Positions 7,303 through 16,296 of a DNA stretch of 42,674 nt are shown piece after piece. The DNA lies in NCBI GenBank assembly GCA_018711275.1, contig DVIN01000072.1:1-42674 (forward strand), read 5' to 3'. Numbering within the stretch: position 1 is the first letter of the stretch; every line of letters begins with the position of its first letter. Under the pieces are notes generated by a model, which did no database searches, had not been told where the DNA came from, and worked only from the letters and a program-made list of their open reading frames with translations. The position numbers and the translations under genes are program-made. The DNA is from Candidatus Pullilachnospira intestinigallinarum. Its GTDB lineage: Bacteria > Bacillota > Clostridia > Lachnospirales > Lachnospiraceae.

Positions 7303-7449
7303 CAGGCCGCACGGGATTCGACACAGACAGACGATGCAACAGAAAGGATAAACCGATGCAGGGAGTATCCTGCAAAACGGCGACCTAAGCCCGAAACTTC
7401 TATTATCACGAGCAGCAGCTGTTTTCACACTTTCTGTTATCATAAAAAC
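7303..7449 (+). other. Non-coding stretch with a possible structured RNA
   Basis: No gene is present. The segment 7345-7400 contains GCAGG-GAGTAT-CCTGC flanked by AAACCG upstream and CGGCGACC downstream, so a closed hairpin inside an outer three-base stem can be drawn. It lies between the hydrolase stop and its terminator, so it would be the 3' untranslated region. I could not match it to a known riboswitch class. Confidence 0.25.
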
Positions 7450-7507
7450 AATTCCCACAAAACAGGCAGAAGGAATTTCCTGTTTTGTGGGAATTTTATT
7501 ATTTTTC
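7450..7507 (+). terminator. Strong terminator after the hydrolase
   Basis: A 17-bp perfect stem pairs 7450-7466 with 7479-7495, over a 12-base loop. It is followed by TTTTATTATTTTT. The stem begins AATTCCCACAAAACAGG. Confidence 0.9.
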
Positions 7508-7649
7508 AAAAACATTTATCTTTTCTATATTTTTTCAGATATTTTTCTTCTTTCTTCCTTCTTTTCCCATATTTAAATTTTGTTACATTCTGTCACTGTT
7601 TTTTAAAATTACCTTAAACAAATAGAAAGTTTCTGGTGTCTTTCTCCTG

Positions 7650-7678
7650 TTGACATCCCTTCTTTATTATTATATTAT
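7650..7678 (+). promoter_or_regulatory. Promoter upstream of the MBOAT gene, with a long leader
   Basis: TTGACA (7650-7655) and TATTAT (7673-7678) are 17 bases apart, a near-consensus SigA-type promoter. The next gene starts 535 bases later, so the transcript would have an unusually long leader or encode a small RNA first. Confidence 0.75.
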
Positions 7679-8212
7679 AGTAAACAAAAGTACGTTTTTG
7701 CCGTATTTTGTAGATTTTTGTTGCCACGTACAAACGATTAATTTTATACAAATCTGCTGTATTCATGAAAAAGCCAGCAACAGATCCACAGATTTTTGAC
7801 TGTTGCCAAAACAACCTGCTGTCTGTAACCTTCTTTTTGGCAGAACGCGGACAGGCTTCTGATTTTCAGCCTACACAGAGATTGCGCAGAAAGACGGCTG
7901 TTTCTGCGCGAATCCAATATTTGCAGCCGTTCATTTTGCAAACGTCCGGTCACAACACATTTCTACAAAATATTTTCCGTGCTTTTATGATAAATGCCGG
8001 CATGCACCGGCACACCCCCGGAAACGCATCTGTGAGCTGTCCAGGGGAATGAGGTACAGCAGCTTTTCAGTTTTTTCCTGTTCAATTTATACTGCCGTTC
8101 AAGGCGGAATAAGCATTTTTTATTTCCATATGTATTGCCTGACAAGCTGTTGTGTTATTTTTACACGATTTTGAGGACACCTTTGTTTTCAAAAGGGGTA
8201 CGAGGGAGTAAC
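7679..8212 (+). other. Long leader or small-RNA region before the MBOAT gene
   Basis: No convincing gene is present in 530 bases. A 9-bp perfect hairpin pairs GCGCAGAAA (7884-7892) with TTTCTGCGC (7901-7909), and a smaller one near 7998-8013 pairs GCCGG with CCGGC. Neither has a T-run. The 95-codon open frame at 7765-8052 has no ribosome site and no recognisable domain. Confidence 0.4.
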
Positions 8213-9646
8213 ATGGTTTTTTCAAGCTTATTTTTTGTATTTTTCTTTTTCGCGCTGAATTTGATTGCATATAATCTGGCGGGCAATATAAAGCAGAAAA
8301 ACATGGTATTGCTTGTGTTTTCACTGATCTTTTACTCCTGGGGCGGACCAAAGTACCTGCTGCTTCTGCTCAGCATGGTGTTCGCTTCCTGGATCTTTGC
8401 GATTCTCATTGAGAGGGCCAGGGATACGTCTGCCAAGCGATGGTATCTGATTGGGAACTGCGTATTCATGCTGGGGCTTCTCGGTATTTTCAAATACCTG
8501 ACTTTTTTTGCCGGCGTGACTCATTCGCTTATCAATCTTCCCAAAGAAGTGCCTCAGATTGCGCTTCCCGTGGGTATTTCCTTCTACACCTTCCAGCTGC
8601 TTTCCTACGTCGTCGACGTTTACCGCGGAGAGATCCAGGCACAGAAAAAGTTCTGGTATCTGCTCCTGTACGCGTCGCTGTTTCATCAGTGCATTGCCGG
8701 TCCTATTGTCCGGTATCAGCTGGTGGCAGATGAGATCGAGCACAGAAGGATTCGCCTTGATGAACTTGGCCGGGGCATCAAGCGCTTTTCCATCGGCCTG
8801 GCTAAGAAGGCAGTTCTGGCCAACGGATGTGCTTCCGTGGCGGACACACTCCTGCCTTCTCTGACCGCTGACATTGCGGAGATTCCCGCAGCGGGACTGT
8901 GGGTGGGCCTGCTGTTCTATGCGCTCCAGATTTACCTGGACTTTGCCGCTTATTCTGACATGGCAATCGGCATGGGACTGATGGTGGGCTTCCATTATAA
9001 TGAAAACTTTGATTATCCGTATATCGCCAATTCCGTGAAGGATTTCTGGCGGAGATGGCATATTTCGCTGAGTACCTTTTTCCGGGATTACGTTTACATC
9101 CCCCTGGGCGGAAACCGAAAGGGCCCCCGCCGCACCACCATCAATCTTCTGGTGGTATGGGGACTGACCGGTATGTGGCACGGAGCCAGCTGGAACTACA
9201 TTCTCTGGGGTCTGTATTTCTTTATTTTCATTTTCCTGGAGAACAATTATCTGTCCGCAAAACTGAAAAAGCTTCCCGGTTTCGTAGGGCATATCTACGC
9301 GATGGTGGCAGTTTATTTCGGATGGATTCTCTTCCGCTGCGAAGATCTGGGAAATCTGGGCGCCATCCTGAAAGGCATGGTCGGGCTTAACGGAAACGGT
9401 TTTCTTGATATGAGTACATCCATCACCATACAGAACAATCTTTATCTTCTGATTTTCTGTATCATCGCGTCCACCCCGCTGCTGAAGTGGATACACAATT
9501 ATATGCAGAAGCTCCAGGAGCTGAGACGGCGGATTCCTTATATGGTTTACGCTTATGACCTCGCGGTTTCTCCGGTTCTTCTGATTCTCTCGCTGATGGC
9601 TTTGGTTGGAAACAGCTATAACCCGTTTTTGTACTTCCAGTTTTAG
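8213..9646 (+). CDS. MBOAT family membrane O-acyltransferase (AlgI/DltB-like)
   Basis: The 477-residue protein is a multi-pass membrane protein of the MBOAT family, which moves acyl groups, usually acetyl, across or onto surface polymers. The signature region at 275-330 contains DFWRRWHISLSTFFRDYVYIP and GMWHGASWNY. The putative catalytic His is at 323, with a second conserved His at 283; the first aligns with the essential histidine known from AlgI. The start at 8213 is set by GAGGGAG five bases upstream. The following gene encodes a DHHW protein 15 bases away, the usual soluble partner. The acetylated polymer is unknown; no glycan operon is adjacent. Confidence 0.93.
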   Translation: MVFSSLFFVFFFFALNLIAYNLAGNIKQKNMVLLVFSLIFYSWGGPKYLLLLLSMVFASWIFAILIERARDTSAKRWYLIGNCVFMLGLLGIFKYLTFFAGVTHSLINLPKEVPQIALPVGISFYTFQLLSYVVDVYRGEIQAQKKFWYLLLYASLFHQCIAGPIVRYQLVADEIEHRRIRLDELGRGIKRFSIGLAKKAVLANGCASVADTLLPSLTADIAEIPAAGLWVGLLFYALQIYLDFAAYSDMAIGMGLMVGFHYNENFDYPYIANSVKDFWRRWHISLSTFFRDYVYIPLGGNRKGPRRTTINLLVVWGLTGMWHGASWNYILWGLYFFIFIFLENNYLSAKLKKLPGFVGHIYAMVAVYFGWILFRCEDLGNLGAILKGMVGLNGNGFLDMSTSITIQNNLYLLIFCIIASTPLLKWIHNYMQKLQELRRRIPYMVYAYDLAVSPVLLILSLMALVGNSYNPFLYFQF

Positions 9647-9661
9647 AGGCAGTGACCAGCT

Positions 9662-10993
9662 ATGAGAAAAGAGATTTTTAATGAGGAAAACAGAAAAGCG
9701 CGGAGAAAATTTCAGCGTATCTCTGTCCGTGTCTTTTATGGAATGATTCTGGGAATCGGCTTCATCGGACTTCTGATTCCGCTGCGGCCCAAAACTTCAG
9801 AGTCGGAAAAAAGAGATCTGACAAAGTTTCCCACCCCGACGGTGGAAACCGTGATGAACGGTGAATTTTTCTCTGATATCAGTACCTGGTATGCGGACAC
9901 CTTCCCCTTCCGGGAAGCATTGTCCACTGCCAACTCCAAATTCCGTCAGCTTTATGGCCGAACCACCGAGGAGCTCCACGGAGGCCCGGTGGATGCGGAT
10001 GCCATCCCGGACGCGGACGCGGAGATTTCCGCCACTCCCACGCCGGAGGCAGAAGTTACAGCGACCCCCACGCCGGAAGCGGACGGTACGGTTCACGCAG
10101 AGCCCGAGAAGGCCGGCACCATATACATCGCGGATGACCGGGGCTTCGAGCTCTACGGCTTCAGCATTGACGGAGCCAATGATTATATCAGCATGATCAA
10201 CAACGCCGCTTCCCAGCTGGCCGGAAAAGCTACTGTATATGACATCCTGGTACCCACCAGTATTGCCGTCAATCTGGACGAGGAAATGCAGGAAGCCGTG
10301 GGATCCAGCAATCAGGGCGATGCCTTTGATTATATCTATGGCCATCTGGATGATTCCATTGTCCAGGTTCCCGTTCTGGATATTCTCAAACAGCACAACA
10401 GCGAGTATCTGTATTTCAAGACAGACCACCACTGGACGGCGGACGGCGCCTACTATGCTTATCAGGAGCTGATGAACAAAAAGGGCGTGCAGCCTTCCCC
10501 GTTGACGGATTACATAAAGAACGAATACCCGGGGTTTGTGGGAACGTTCTACTCCTTCAGCGACAAGTCGGATACGCTGCTGAATAATCCGGATACGGTG
10601 GTCACCTACACACCAAAGGCCACCAATGATATGACCTACACGGATGTGAACGGCCAGACCAACAGCTGGTATATCGTCATGGATCCCACCGACTACAGCC
10701 AGGGTTCCAAATACAGCTGTTTCATCGGCGGCGATCAGCCTTACTGTGTCATCGACAATCCGGAAATCAACGACAATTCTTCCTGCGTTGTTATCAAGGA
10801 ATCTTACGGAAATGCTTTTGTTCCCTTCCTGGTGAACAGTTATGACAAGGTTCATGTTATTGATTACCGGTACTATACGGGGAATCTGGTTGATTTCGTG
10901 GAGCAGAACAATATTCAGGATGTGATCTATCTGAACAACGCCAACGCGATTATCCAGAGTGCCGTGAAGAATATGAACCGGCTCTTACAGTAA
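9662..10993 (+). CDS. DHHW family protein, AlgJ/AlgX-like acetylation partner
   Basis: The 443-residue protein has a basic N-terminus, one membrane helix (about 24-41), and an extracellular domain. The DHHW motif lies at 255-258 (YFKTDHHWTADG), and a serine in ESYGNAF follows in the last quarter. Together they give the SGNH-like Asp-His-Ser arrangement of the AlgX/AlgJ group, which completes the acetyl transfer begun by the MBOAT partner. A Pro/Thr/Glu linker with two ATPTPEA repeats (125-141) sits between the stalk and the catalytic domain. The gene forms an operon with the MBOAT gene and ends in a terminator. Confidence 0.88.
   Translation: MRKEIFNEENRKARRKFQRISVRVFYGMILGIGFIGLLIPLRPKTSESEKRDLTKFPTPTVETVMNGEFFSDISTWYADTFPFREALSTANSKFRQLYGRTTEELHGGPVDADAIPDADAEISATPTPEAEVTATPTPEADGTVHAEPEKAGTIYIADDRGFELYGFSIDGANDYISMINNAASQLAGKATVYDILVPTSIAVNLDEEMQEAVGSSNQGDAFDYIYGHLDDSIVQVPVLDILKQHNSEYLYFKTDHHWTADGAYYAYQELMNKKGVQPSPLTDYIKNEYPGFVGTFYSFSDKSDTLLNNPDTVVTYTPKATNDMTYTDVNGQTNSWYIVMDPTDYSQGSKYSCFIGGDQPYCVIDNPEINDNSSCVVIKESYGNAFVPFLVNSYDKVHVIDYRYYTGNLVDFVEQNNIQDVIYLNNANAIIQSAVKNMNRLLQ
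10031..10081 (+). repeat. Two-copy tandem repeat coding ATPTPEA
   Basis: The codons for Ala-Thr-Pro-Thr-Pro-Glu-Ala occur at 10031-10051 and 10061-10081, a 30-base period with close nucleotide identity. It encodes the flexible linker of the DHHW protein and may vary in copy number between strains. Confidence 0.8.
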
Positions 10994-11080
10994 AGCCGGG
11001 AAATCACGCTCGCACTGCGGATTCAGTTACTTTGGATCTTCTCTTACCCGCAGTGGAATATTCAATCATCCGGTTATTTT

Positions 11081-11131
11081 CCGGGGCAGATATTATTGGA
11101 ACTTGGTTCCTTTTTATCTGCCCCGGTTTTT
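11081..11131 (+). terminator. Terminator after the MBOAT-DHHW operon
   Basis: A 12-bp perfect stem pairs CCGGGGCAGATA (11081-11092) with TATCTGCCCCGG (11115-11126), followed by TTTTT. A smaller stem, GGAAC with GTTCC, lies in the loop. A further inverted repeat, CACTGCGG/CCGCAGTG, precedes it at 11013-11055. Confidence 0.9.
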
Positions 11132-11256
11132 CATCTCATCAAACCAGATGGACACGTATATGCCCCTTTCATGGCAAACTTCGCCTGAGTGTGATAAAAT
11201 ATCACGAAAGGTTATTTCTTACCATTATTCCAAGGATTACAGGAGAATTACAGTCG

Positions 11257-11937
11257 ATGAATGATACAAAGAAAATCCTCCTTGTGGAGGATGATCCGGA
11301 AATCGTGGAAAATCTTACGGAATTCCTGCGGACGGAAGGCTATTCGGTCACTTCTGTTTCCACGCAGAAAGATACCATGGAGCTCCTTGACCGGGAGCGC
11401 TTCGACCTGATGCTGCTGGATGTGACGCTGAAGCAGGGAAACGGCTACAGCGTGTGTACAGCAGTGAAAGCGAAGTACGACATGCCGGTTATTTTTCTGA
11501 CCGCCCTGGACGATGAGTTCAGTGTGGTCACCGGGCTGGATATGGGAGCGGACGATTATATCAGCAAGCCCTTCCGTCCCCGGGAACTGGTATCCCGGAT
11601 GCGCTCAGTGCTCCGGCGGGCCGGGCGGACACAGTCCCTGGTCAGTGTCCGGGATATCCGGATCGATACGGAGAAGGGAACGGTGTCGAGAGAGGGAAAG
11701 GAAATCTTCCTTTCGGCTCTGGAATACCGTCTTCTTCTGGTGTTCGTGAACCACAGGGGCATGATCCTGACCCGGTCCATGCTCCTGGATGAGATCTGGG
11801 ACGCGGCGGGAGATTTTGTCAATGATAATACCCTGACGGTCTATATTAAGCGTCTCAGGGAAAAAATAGAGAAAGACCCTCAGAATCCGGAGATCATACG
11901 CACAGTGAGAGGGATGGGGTACAGGCTTGGTGAATGA
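11257..11937 (+). CDS. OmpR/PhoB-type response regulator
   Basis: The 226-residue protein has a receiver domain (about 5-115) with Asp12, Asp13, phospho-acceptor Asp55 and Lys104, then a winged-helix DNA-binding domain (about 130-225) ending in IRTVRGMGYRLGE. The start is the ATG at 11257, with AGGAGA ten bases upstream. It overlaps the histidine kinase by a few bases and lies ahead of an ABC transporter, so it is likely to control that transporter. Probable binding repeats are found at 12858-12894. Confidence 0.95.
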   Translation: MNDTKKILLVEDDPEIVENLTEFLRTEGYSVTSVSTQKDTMELLDRERFDLMLLDVTLKQGNGYSVCTAVKAKYDMPVIFLTALDDEFSVVTGLDMGADDYISKPFRPRELVSRMRSVLRRAGRTQSLVSVRDIRIDTEKGTVSREGKEIFLSALEYRLLLVFVNHRGMILTRSMLLDEIWDAAGDFVNDNTLTVYIKRLREKIEKDPQNPEIIRTVRGMGYRLGE

Positions 11938-12853
11938 ACTGATCTGTTTACTGCCCGCCGCTGCAGCAGCATTGCTCTTTGGCGGGCTCTATGTGTATAA
12001 GATGCGAAAATATAAAAGGTCCCTCCGGCGGCTCGGCGGCGAAATGGACCGGATCCTGCACGGCGGCGGGAATCTGGCGCCGGGCAGTTACAAAGAAGGC
12101 GAGATATCGATTCTCCGGGATGAAATCTACAAGATGACCGTCCGTCTTCGGGAGCAATCGGAGACGCTGGCTGAGGATAAGGAGGCCCTGGCGGACTCCC
12201 TGGCGGACATTTCCCATCAGATCCGCACGCCGCTGACAACCCTGAATCTGATGACCGCAAGAATGATGCGGGAAGGAGATGACCCGGAGCAGCGGAAGCG
12301 GATGCTGAGAGAAATGAACCGGATGCTGGAGCGGATCGAGTGGCTGATCACTGCCCTTCTGAAAATCTCCAAACTGGACGCCGGCGCCATCCATCTGGAA
12401 CCGACGGAAATTTCCATGGAAGGATTCTTGAGGAAGGTGATGGAGCCCTTTGAGATCCCGATGGATCTGCGGGATCAGCGGTGCCGGATCGAGGGCGCGG
12501 AAGGGACAATATTTACCGCGGATGAGGCATGGACTCTGGAGGCAGTCCGCAATGTGGTGAAAAACAGTCTGGAATATACGCCCGACGGGGAAGCGCTGGA
12601 AATCACCTGCGAGGATAATCCGCTCTATACAGAGATCTCGGTCTGTGACAGCGGCCCCGGTATCGACCCGGAGGATCTGCCCCATCTCTTTGAACGTTTT
12701 TATAAAGGAAAAAATGCGGGCAGCAGCAGCTTCGGTATCGGCCTGGCCCTTGCGCAGTCCATCATGACCCGCCAGAGCGGAGTAATCCGGGCGGAAAACC
12801 GGCGGGAGGGCGGCGGCAGGTTCCGGATCCGGTTTTATAAACAGACCATATGA
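11930..12853 (+). CDS. Sensor histidine kinase with a minimal sensor region
   Basis: The protein has about 307 residues. There is one N-terminal membrane helix (about 5-23), a short linker, an H-box DISHQIRTPL with His96, and an ATPase domain with NVVKNSLEYTP (N box), CDSGPGID and FGIGLALAQS. There is almost no extracellular domain, so it probably senses within the membrane or through the neighbouring transporter. I place the start at GTG 11930; the adjacent TTG at 11927 is possible. The overlap with the response regulator indicates translational coupling. Confidence 0.93.
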   Translation: MNELICLLPAAAAALLFGGLYVYKMRKYKRSLRRLGGEMDRILHGGGNLAPGSYKEGEISILRDEIYKMTVRLREQSETLAEDKEALADSLADISHQIRTPLTTLNLMTARMMREGDDPEQRKRMLREMNRMLERIEWLITALLKISKLDAGAIHLEPTEISMEGFLRKVMEPFEIPMDLRDQRCRIEGAEGTIFTADEAWTLEAVRNVVKNSLEYTPDGEALEITCEDNPLYTEISVCDSGPGIDPEDLPHLFERFYKGKNAGSSSFGIGLALAQSIMTRQSGVIRAENRREGGGRFRIRFYKQTI

Positions 12854-12857
12854 AAAG

Positions 12858-12910
12858 TGACAGAACTGTCATTTCAGAGTCACCGGGGTGTCATGGACCT
12901 TTGGTAAGAT
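12858..12910 (+). promoter_or_regulatory. Regulated promoter of the ABC transporter genes
   Basis: TGACAG-AA-CTGTCA (12858-12871) is an inverted repeat. A second, degenerate unit follows, and TGTCAT recurs at 12867-12872 and 12889-12894, exactly 22 bases (two helix turns) apart. A -10 hexamer TAAGAT lies at 12905-12910 without a good -35. This is the arrangement expected for activation by a response regulator such as the one just upstream. Confidence 0.6.
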
Positions 12911-12957
12911 AAGACGGTAACAGCAGGGCGGACAGTAGCGCCCGTCAGGAGGTATTT

Positions 12958-13641
12958 ATGGAAATATTAAGAGTTGAGGATCTTACAAAGGTTTATGGAA
13001 AGGGAGAAAATGAGGTTCATGCGCTGGACCATGTGTCATTCTCGGTGAAAAAGGGCGAGTTTACCGCCATCATCGGATCATCCGGCTCCGGCAAATCTAC
13101 CTTGCTCCATCTGATCGGAGGCGTTGACAGGCCCACCTCAGGCAAAGTCTATGTGGACGGAACGGATGTGTATGCCCAGGATGAAGACGCCCTGGCGGTG
13201 TTCCGCCGCAGACAGGTGGGACTAATCTATCAGTTCTACAATCTGATCCCGGTGCTCAATGTACGGGAGAATATCACCCTTCCTGTTCTGATGGATGGAA
13301 GAGAGGTCAATGAAGAAAGGCTGAAGGAGCTGATCTCCGTACTGAAGCTGCAGCGGAGAGAGGAACATCTGCCAAACCAGCTCTCCGGCGGACAGCAGCA
13401 GAGAGTTTCCATCGGCAGGGCCCTGATGAACGCCCCGGCCATCGTGCTTGCCGATGAACCGACGGGAAACCTGGATTCCAGGAACAGTCAGGAGATCATG
13501 CGGCTTCTCCGCTATTCCAACGAAAAATATAAGCAGACCATGCTGGTCATCACCCATGACGAGAATATCGCCCTGCAGGCGGACCGGATCCTGTCCCTGG
13601 AAGATGGACGGATCGTGAAAGACGAGGTGATCCGGCGATGA
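12958..13641 (+). CDS. ABC transporter ATP-binding protein (MacB/LolD-type)
   Basis: The 227-residue ATPase has Walker [10 protein letters not shown] (40-48), Q-loop Gln92, signature LSGGQQQR (142-149), Walker B IVLADE (162-167) followed by PTGNLDS, and the switch His in VITHD near 197. That subfamily pairs with FtsX-type permeases in peptide efflux, antibiotic resistance or sensing. A perfect AGGAGG lies five bases before the ATG. The stop overlaps the permease start in ATGA, so the two are coupled. Confidence 0.95.
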   Translation: MEILRVEDLTKVYGKGENEVHALDHVSFSVKKGEFTAIIGSSGSGKSTLLHLIGGVDRPTSGKVYVDGTDVYAQDEDALAVFRRRQVGLIYQFYNLIPVLNVRENITLPVLMDGREVNEERLKELISVLKLQRREEHLPNQLSGGQQQRVSIGRALMNAPAIVLADEPTGNLDSRNSQEIMRLLRYSNEKYKQTMLVITHDENIALQADRILSLEDGRIVKDEVIRR

Positions 13642-16283
13642 GTATTTTTTCAAAGATCACACTGCGAACCATGAAGCAGAGCCGGATGCGCACGGCAGTT
13701 ACCGTCATCGGAGTAATCCTGTCCACGGCCATGATCACAGCGGTCACCACCTTCGGGCAGAGCCTTCTGAGCTTTCTCAGAGACTACAGTCTGACCCACG
13801 ATGGAAACTGGTATGGAGTGGCGGAATATGTCAGCGATGAGCAACTGGAGAAAATCAGAAGCGACAGCCAGGTGAAAATGGCTGCATCATCGGATATTCT
13901 GGGCTATGCGGCGTTTGACGATCTGACAAGCGAAGAGATTCCCTATCTGTATATCCAGAGCTTTTCCAAAGAGCTGTTTGATATATTCCCGATTCAGATG
14001 GAGGAGGGGCGCCTTCCGGAAAATGAGCACGAGGTGATCCTGTCGTCCTATCTGCAGGCCAATGAGCAGGAAGGCCGGACCACTCAGGTGGGAGATGTGC
14101 TGGAGCTTAATGTGGGGGACCGGATCTGGAATGGCCAGCGGCTGACTGCCTATGAAGGATACATGGGAGAAGCGTATGCCGCCGGGCAGGGTATCGAACC
14201 AGAACATCTGGAAAATACAAAGCCCATGTCCTTTACGGTAGTGGGAATCTACAGCGGGACGCCCAACATGCATTACGGGACCACCAGTTACGAACTGATC
14301 GCCGGGCCCTCCTCTTCGGGAAGCCTGTCGGAATATCACGATGTGTATATCCGGACACAGAATCCGGCGGACATTTATGATTACATGGAAACCATCGAAT
14401 GTGACGCATCGTCCACCAATGAATCCCTGCTCCGCTGGTACGGGGTGGCGGATAATGACAATCTTCCGGGAATTCTCACCGGGCTGTGCGCCATTGTAAT
14501 CGGCATCATCATGGCTGGAGCTGTGTCGCTGATCTACAACGCCTTTGCCATTTCTCTGAGAGAGCGGACTGTGCAGTTCGGACTTCTGGCCTCTGTGGGA
14601 GCTACGAAACGGCAGCTGAGCCGTTCCCTGCGGTGTGAGGCGCTGATCGTCAGCTGTGTCGGGATCCCGGCAGGATGCGTGGCGGGGATCGTCGGGATCG
14701 GGATTACCCTTCATTTCATCGGTACGGGACTGGCTAACTGGATTCACGGAGAGACGCTGGATATCCCCCTTCGGATTTCCTGGATTTCCGTTCTCACGGC
14801 AGTGGCCGTCGCATTTGTCACGGTGATGATCTCGGCCTGGCTCCCCTGCCGGAGAGTGCAGAAGATTTCCCCCATCGAAGCAATCCGTTCCGCGCAGGAT
14901 ATCCGGATCAGGGAAAAAGAAGTGAAGACGTCAAAGCTGTTCTACCGGATCTTCGGCCTTGAGGGCATGATGGCTCAGAAAAACTATAAAAGAGACCGGA
15001 AGAAGTACCGCAGCACCGTGGCTTCTTTGACCATAAGTATCGTCCTGTTTGTGTCCGTCTCCTCTTTTGGCAAATATCTGGTGGACACGGGAAGCTTCGT
15101 GCTGGAAATGCCTGATGTACAGGTAATCTGGCGAATGTCCAACGGAGAGCTGGAAAGCGCCCGGGAAACGGACACGGGTAAAGAAGCTGCCGACGGAAAG
15201 GATGTCAGCGGGCAGGTGAAACAGCTGGCAGAGCAGTATGAAGATGTGACGCTTGCTCAGGAATACAGTATGCCCTACAGCCTGGTTCAGATTACAGGCA
15301 GAGCCGGAAGCCTGAACGAACGGTTTATGCGGTACGGATATGGATGGAATGCTGACAGCGGCAAGGATACGCTGGATGCCGGTTTGATGGTTCTTCCGGA
15401 TGAAATATTTGAAACCCTGAACGGAGCGGAAAATGCCAAAGCCACCGGCAGTCTGCCCGTCCTGTATCCATCATCTCTGCGGGTATACAATGGCGATACC
15501 CAGCGTTATGAGCGTGTGCCTGTATTTTCGGACACGCTGGAAAACGGGGATATGGAAATGCAGTATACAGATTATGATGAGGAGGGCGATAAGACTGTAT
15601 ATCCGCTGGGAAACGTGGAACTTCTGGGCAGCTATGACAGTCTGCCCCAAGGTATTTATGACGATTCGGGATATGCGGTTCTGCTGCTGACCGGTGAGAG
15701 CGCATACGAGCAATATCTCGGTAATCAGGAGGATCTGTTGGGGCGGCTCTGGTATATCGGAATCCAATGTACGGATCACGCCACGGTATACCGCAAACTG
15801 TCTCAGGATATGGAAAAGAACGGCATCGCGGGAAGTGTATACGATAATGCTGAGAGCTACGAACAGGATCGTCAGGTCATGACAGCCATCCGTGTGCTGT
15901 CTTACGGATTTATCATCCTGATATCCCTGATTGCAGTGGCCAACGTATTCAATACCATTTCCACAAATCTGATGCTCCGGCGAAAAGAATTCGCCATGCT
16001 CCGTTCCGTGGGAATGCAAAAAGGCGGATTCCGGCGGATGATGTGCTATGAATGTCTGATCTACGGGCTGCGTTCCATCCTGTACGGAGTGATTCTTTCC
16101 CTTCTGGTGAGCTTCCTGATTTACCGGGTACTGTCCGGAGGAGTGGATACAAACTATCTCATCCCATGGGAATATATCGGAATCGCTGTTGGCTGTGTGT
16201 TCCTCGTGGTTGGACTGACCATGATCTATACCATGAGGATGATACAGAAACAGAACATCATTGATGAACTGAAAATGAGCTGA
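13638..16283 (+). CDS. FtsX-like ABC transporter permease
   Basis: The 881-residue protein is a duplicated FtsX-type permease. One membrane helix lies near 18-40, a large outer domain follows to about 270, then three helices (about 280-400). The same layout repeats in the second half, with a helix near 460-480, another outer domain and three final helices before residue 880. That gives about eight helices with two exported domains of about 230 residues each. With the upstream ATPase and two-component genes it resembles systems that respond to cell-envelope antimicrobials, but the BceB layout with ten helices is not seen. The ligand is unknown. Confidence 0.92.
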   Translation: MSIFSKITLRTMKQSRMRTAVTVIGVILSTAMITAVTTFGQSLLSFLRDYSLTHDGNWYGVAEYVSDEQLEKIRSDSQVKMAASSDILGYAAFDDLTSEEIPYLYIQSFSKELFDIFPIQMEEGRLPENEHEVILSSYLQANEQEGRTTQVGDVLELNVGDRIWNGQRLTAYEGYMGEAYAAGQGIEPEHLENTKPMSFTVVGIYSGTPNMHYGTTSYELIAGPSSSGSLSEYHDVYIRTQNPADIYDYMETIECDASSTNESLLRWYGVADNDNLPGILTGLCAIVIGIIMAGAVSLIYNAFAISLRERTVQFGLLASVGATKRQLSRSLRCEALIVSCVGIPAGCVAGIVGIGITLHFIGTGLANWIHGETLDIPLRISWISVLTAVAVAFVTVMISAWLPCRRVQKISPIEAIRSAQDIRIREKEVKTSKLFYRIFGLEGMMAQKNYKRDRKKYRSTVASLTISIVLFVSVSSFGKYLVDTGSFVLEMPDVQVIWRMSNGELESARETDTGKEAADGKDVSGQVKQLAEQYEDVTLAQEYSMPYSLVQITGRAGSLNERFMRYGYGWNADSGKDTLDAGLMVLPDEIFETLNGAENAKATGSLPVLYPSSLRVYNGDTQRYERVPVFSDTLENGDMEMQYTDYDEEGDKTVYPLGNVELLGSYDSLPQGIYDDSGYAVLLLTGESAYEQYLGNQEDLLGRLWYIGIQCTDHATVYRKLSQDMEKNGIAGSVYDNAESYEQDRQVMTAIRVLSYGFIILISLIAVANVFNTISTNLMLRRKEFAMLRSVGMQKGGFRRMMCYECLIYGLRSILYGVILSLLVSFLIYRVLSGGVDTNYLIPWEYIGIAVGCVFLVVGLTMIYTMRMIQKQNIIDELKMS

Positions 16284-16296
16284 GAAGTATTCAGGC

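Noticed and set aside
7310..7400. c-di-GMP-I or other known riboswitch
   Set aside because: The GACGCAAAGCC-type core and the second receptor hairpin are missing, and the position is after, not before, a gene.
7765..8052. 95-codon plus-strand frame in the MBOAT leader
   Set aside because: No ribosome site, no domain, and it overlaps the stems of the putative leader RNA.
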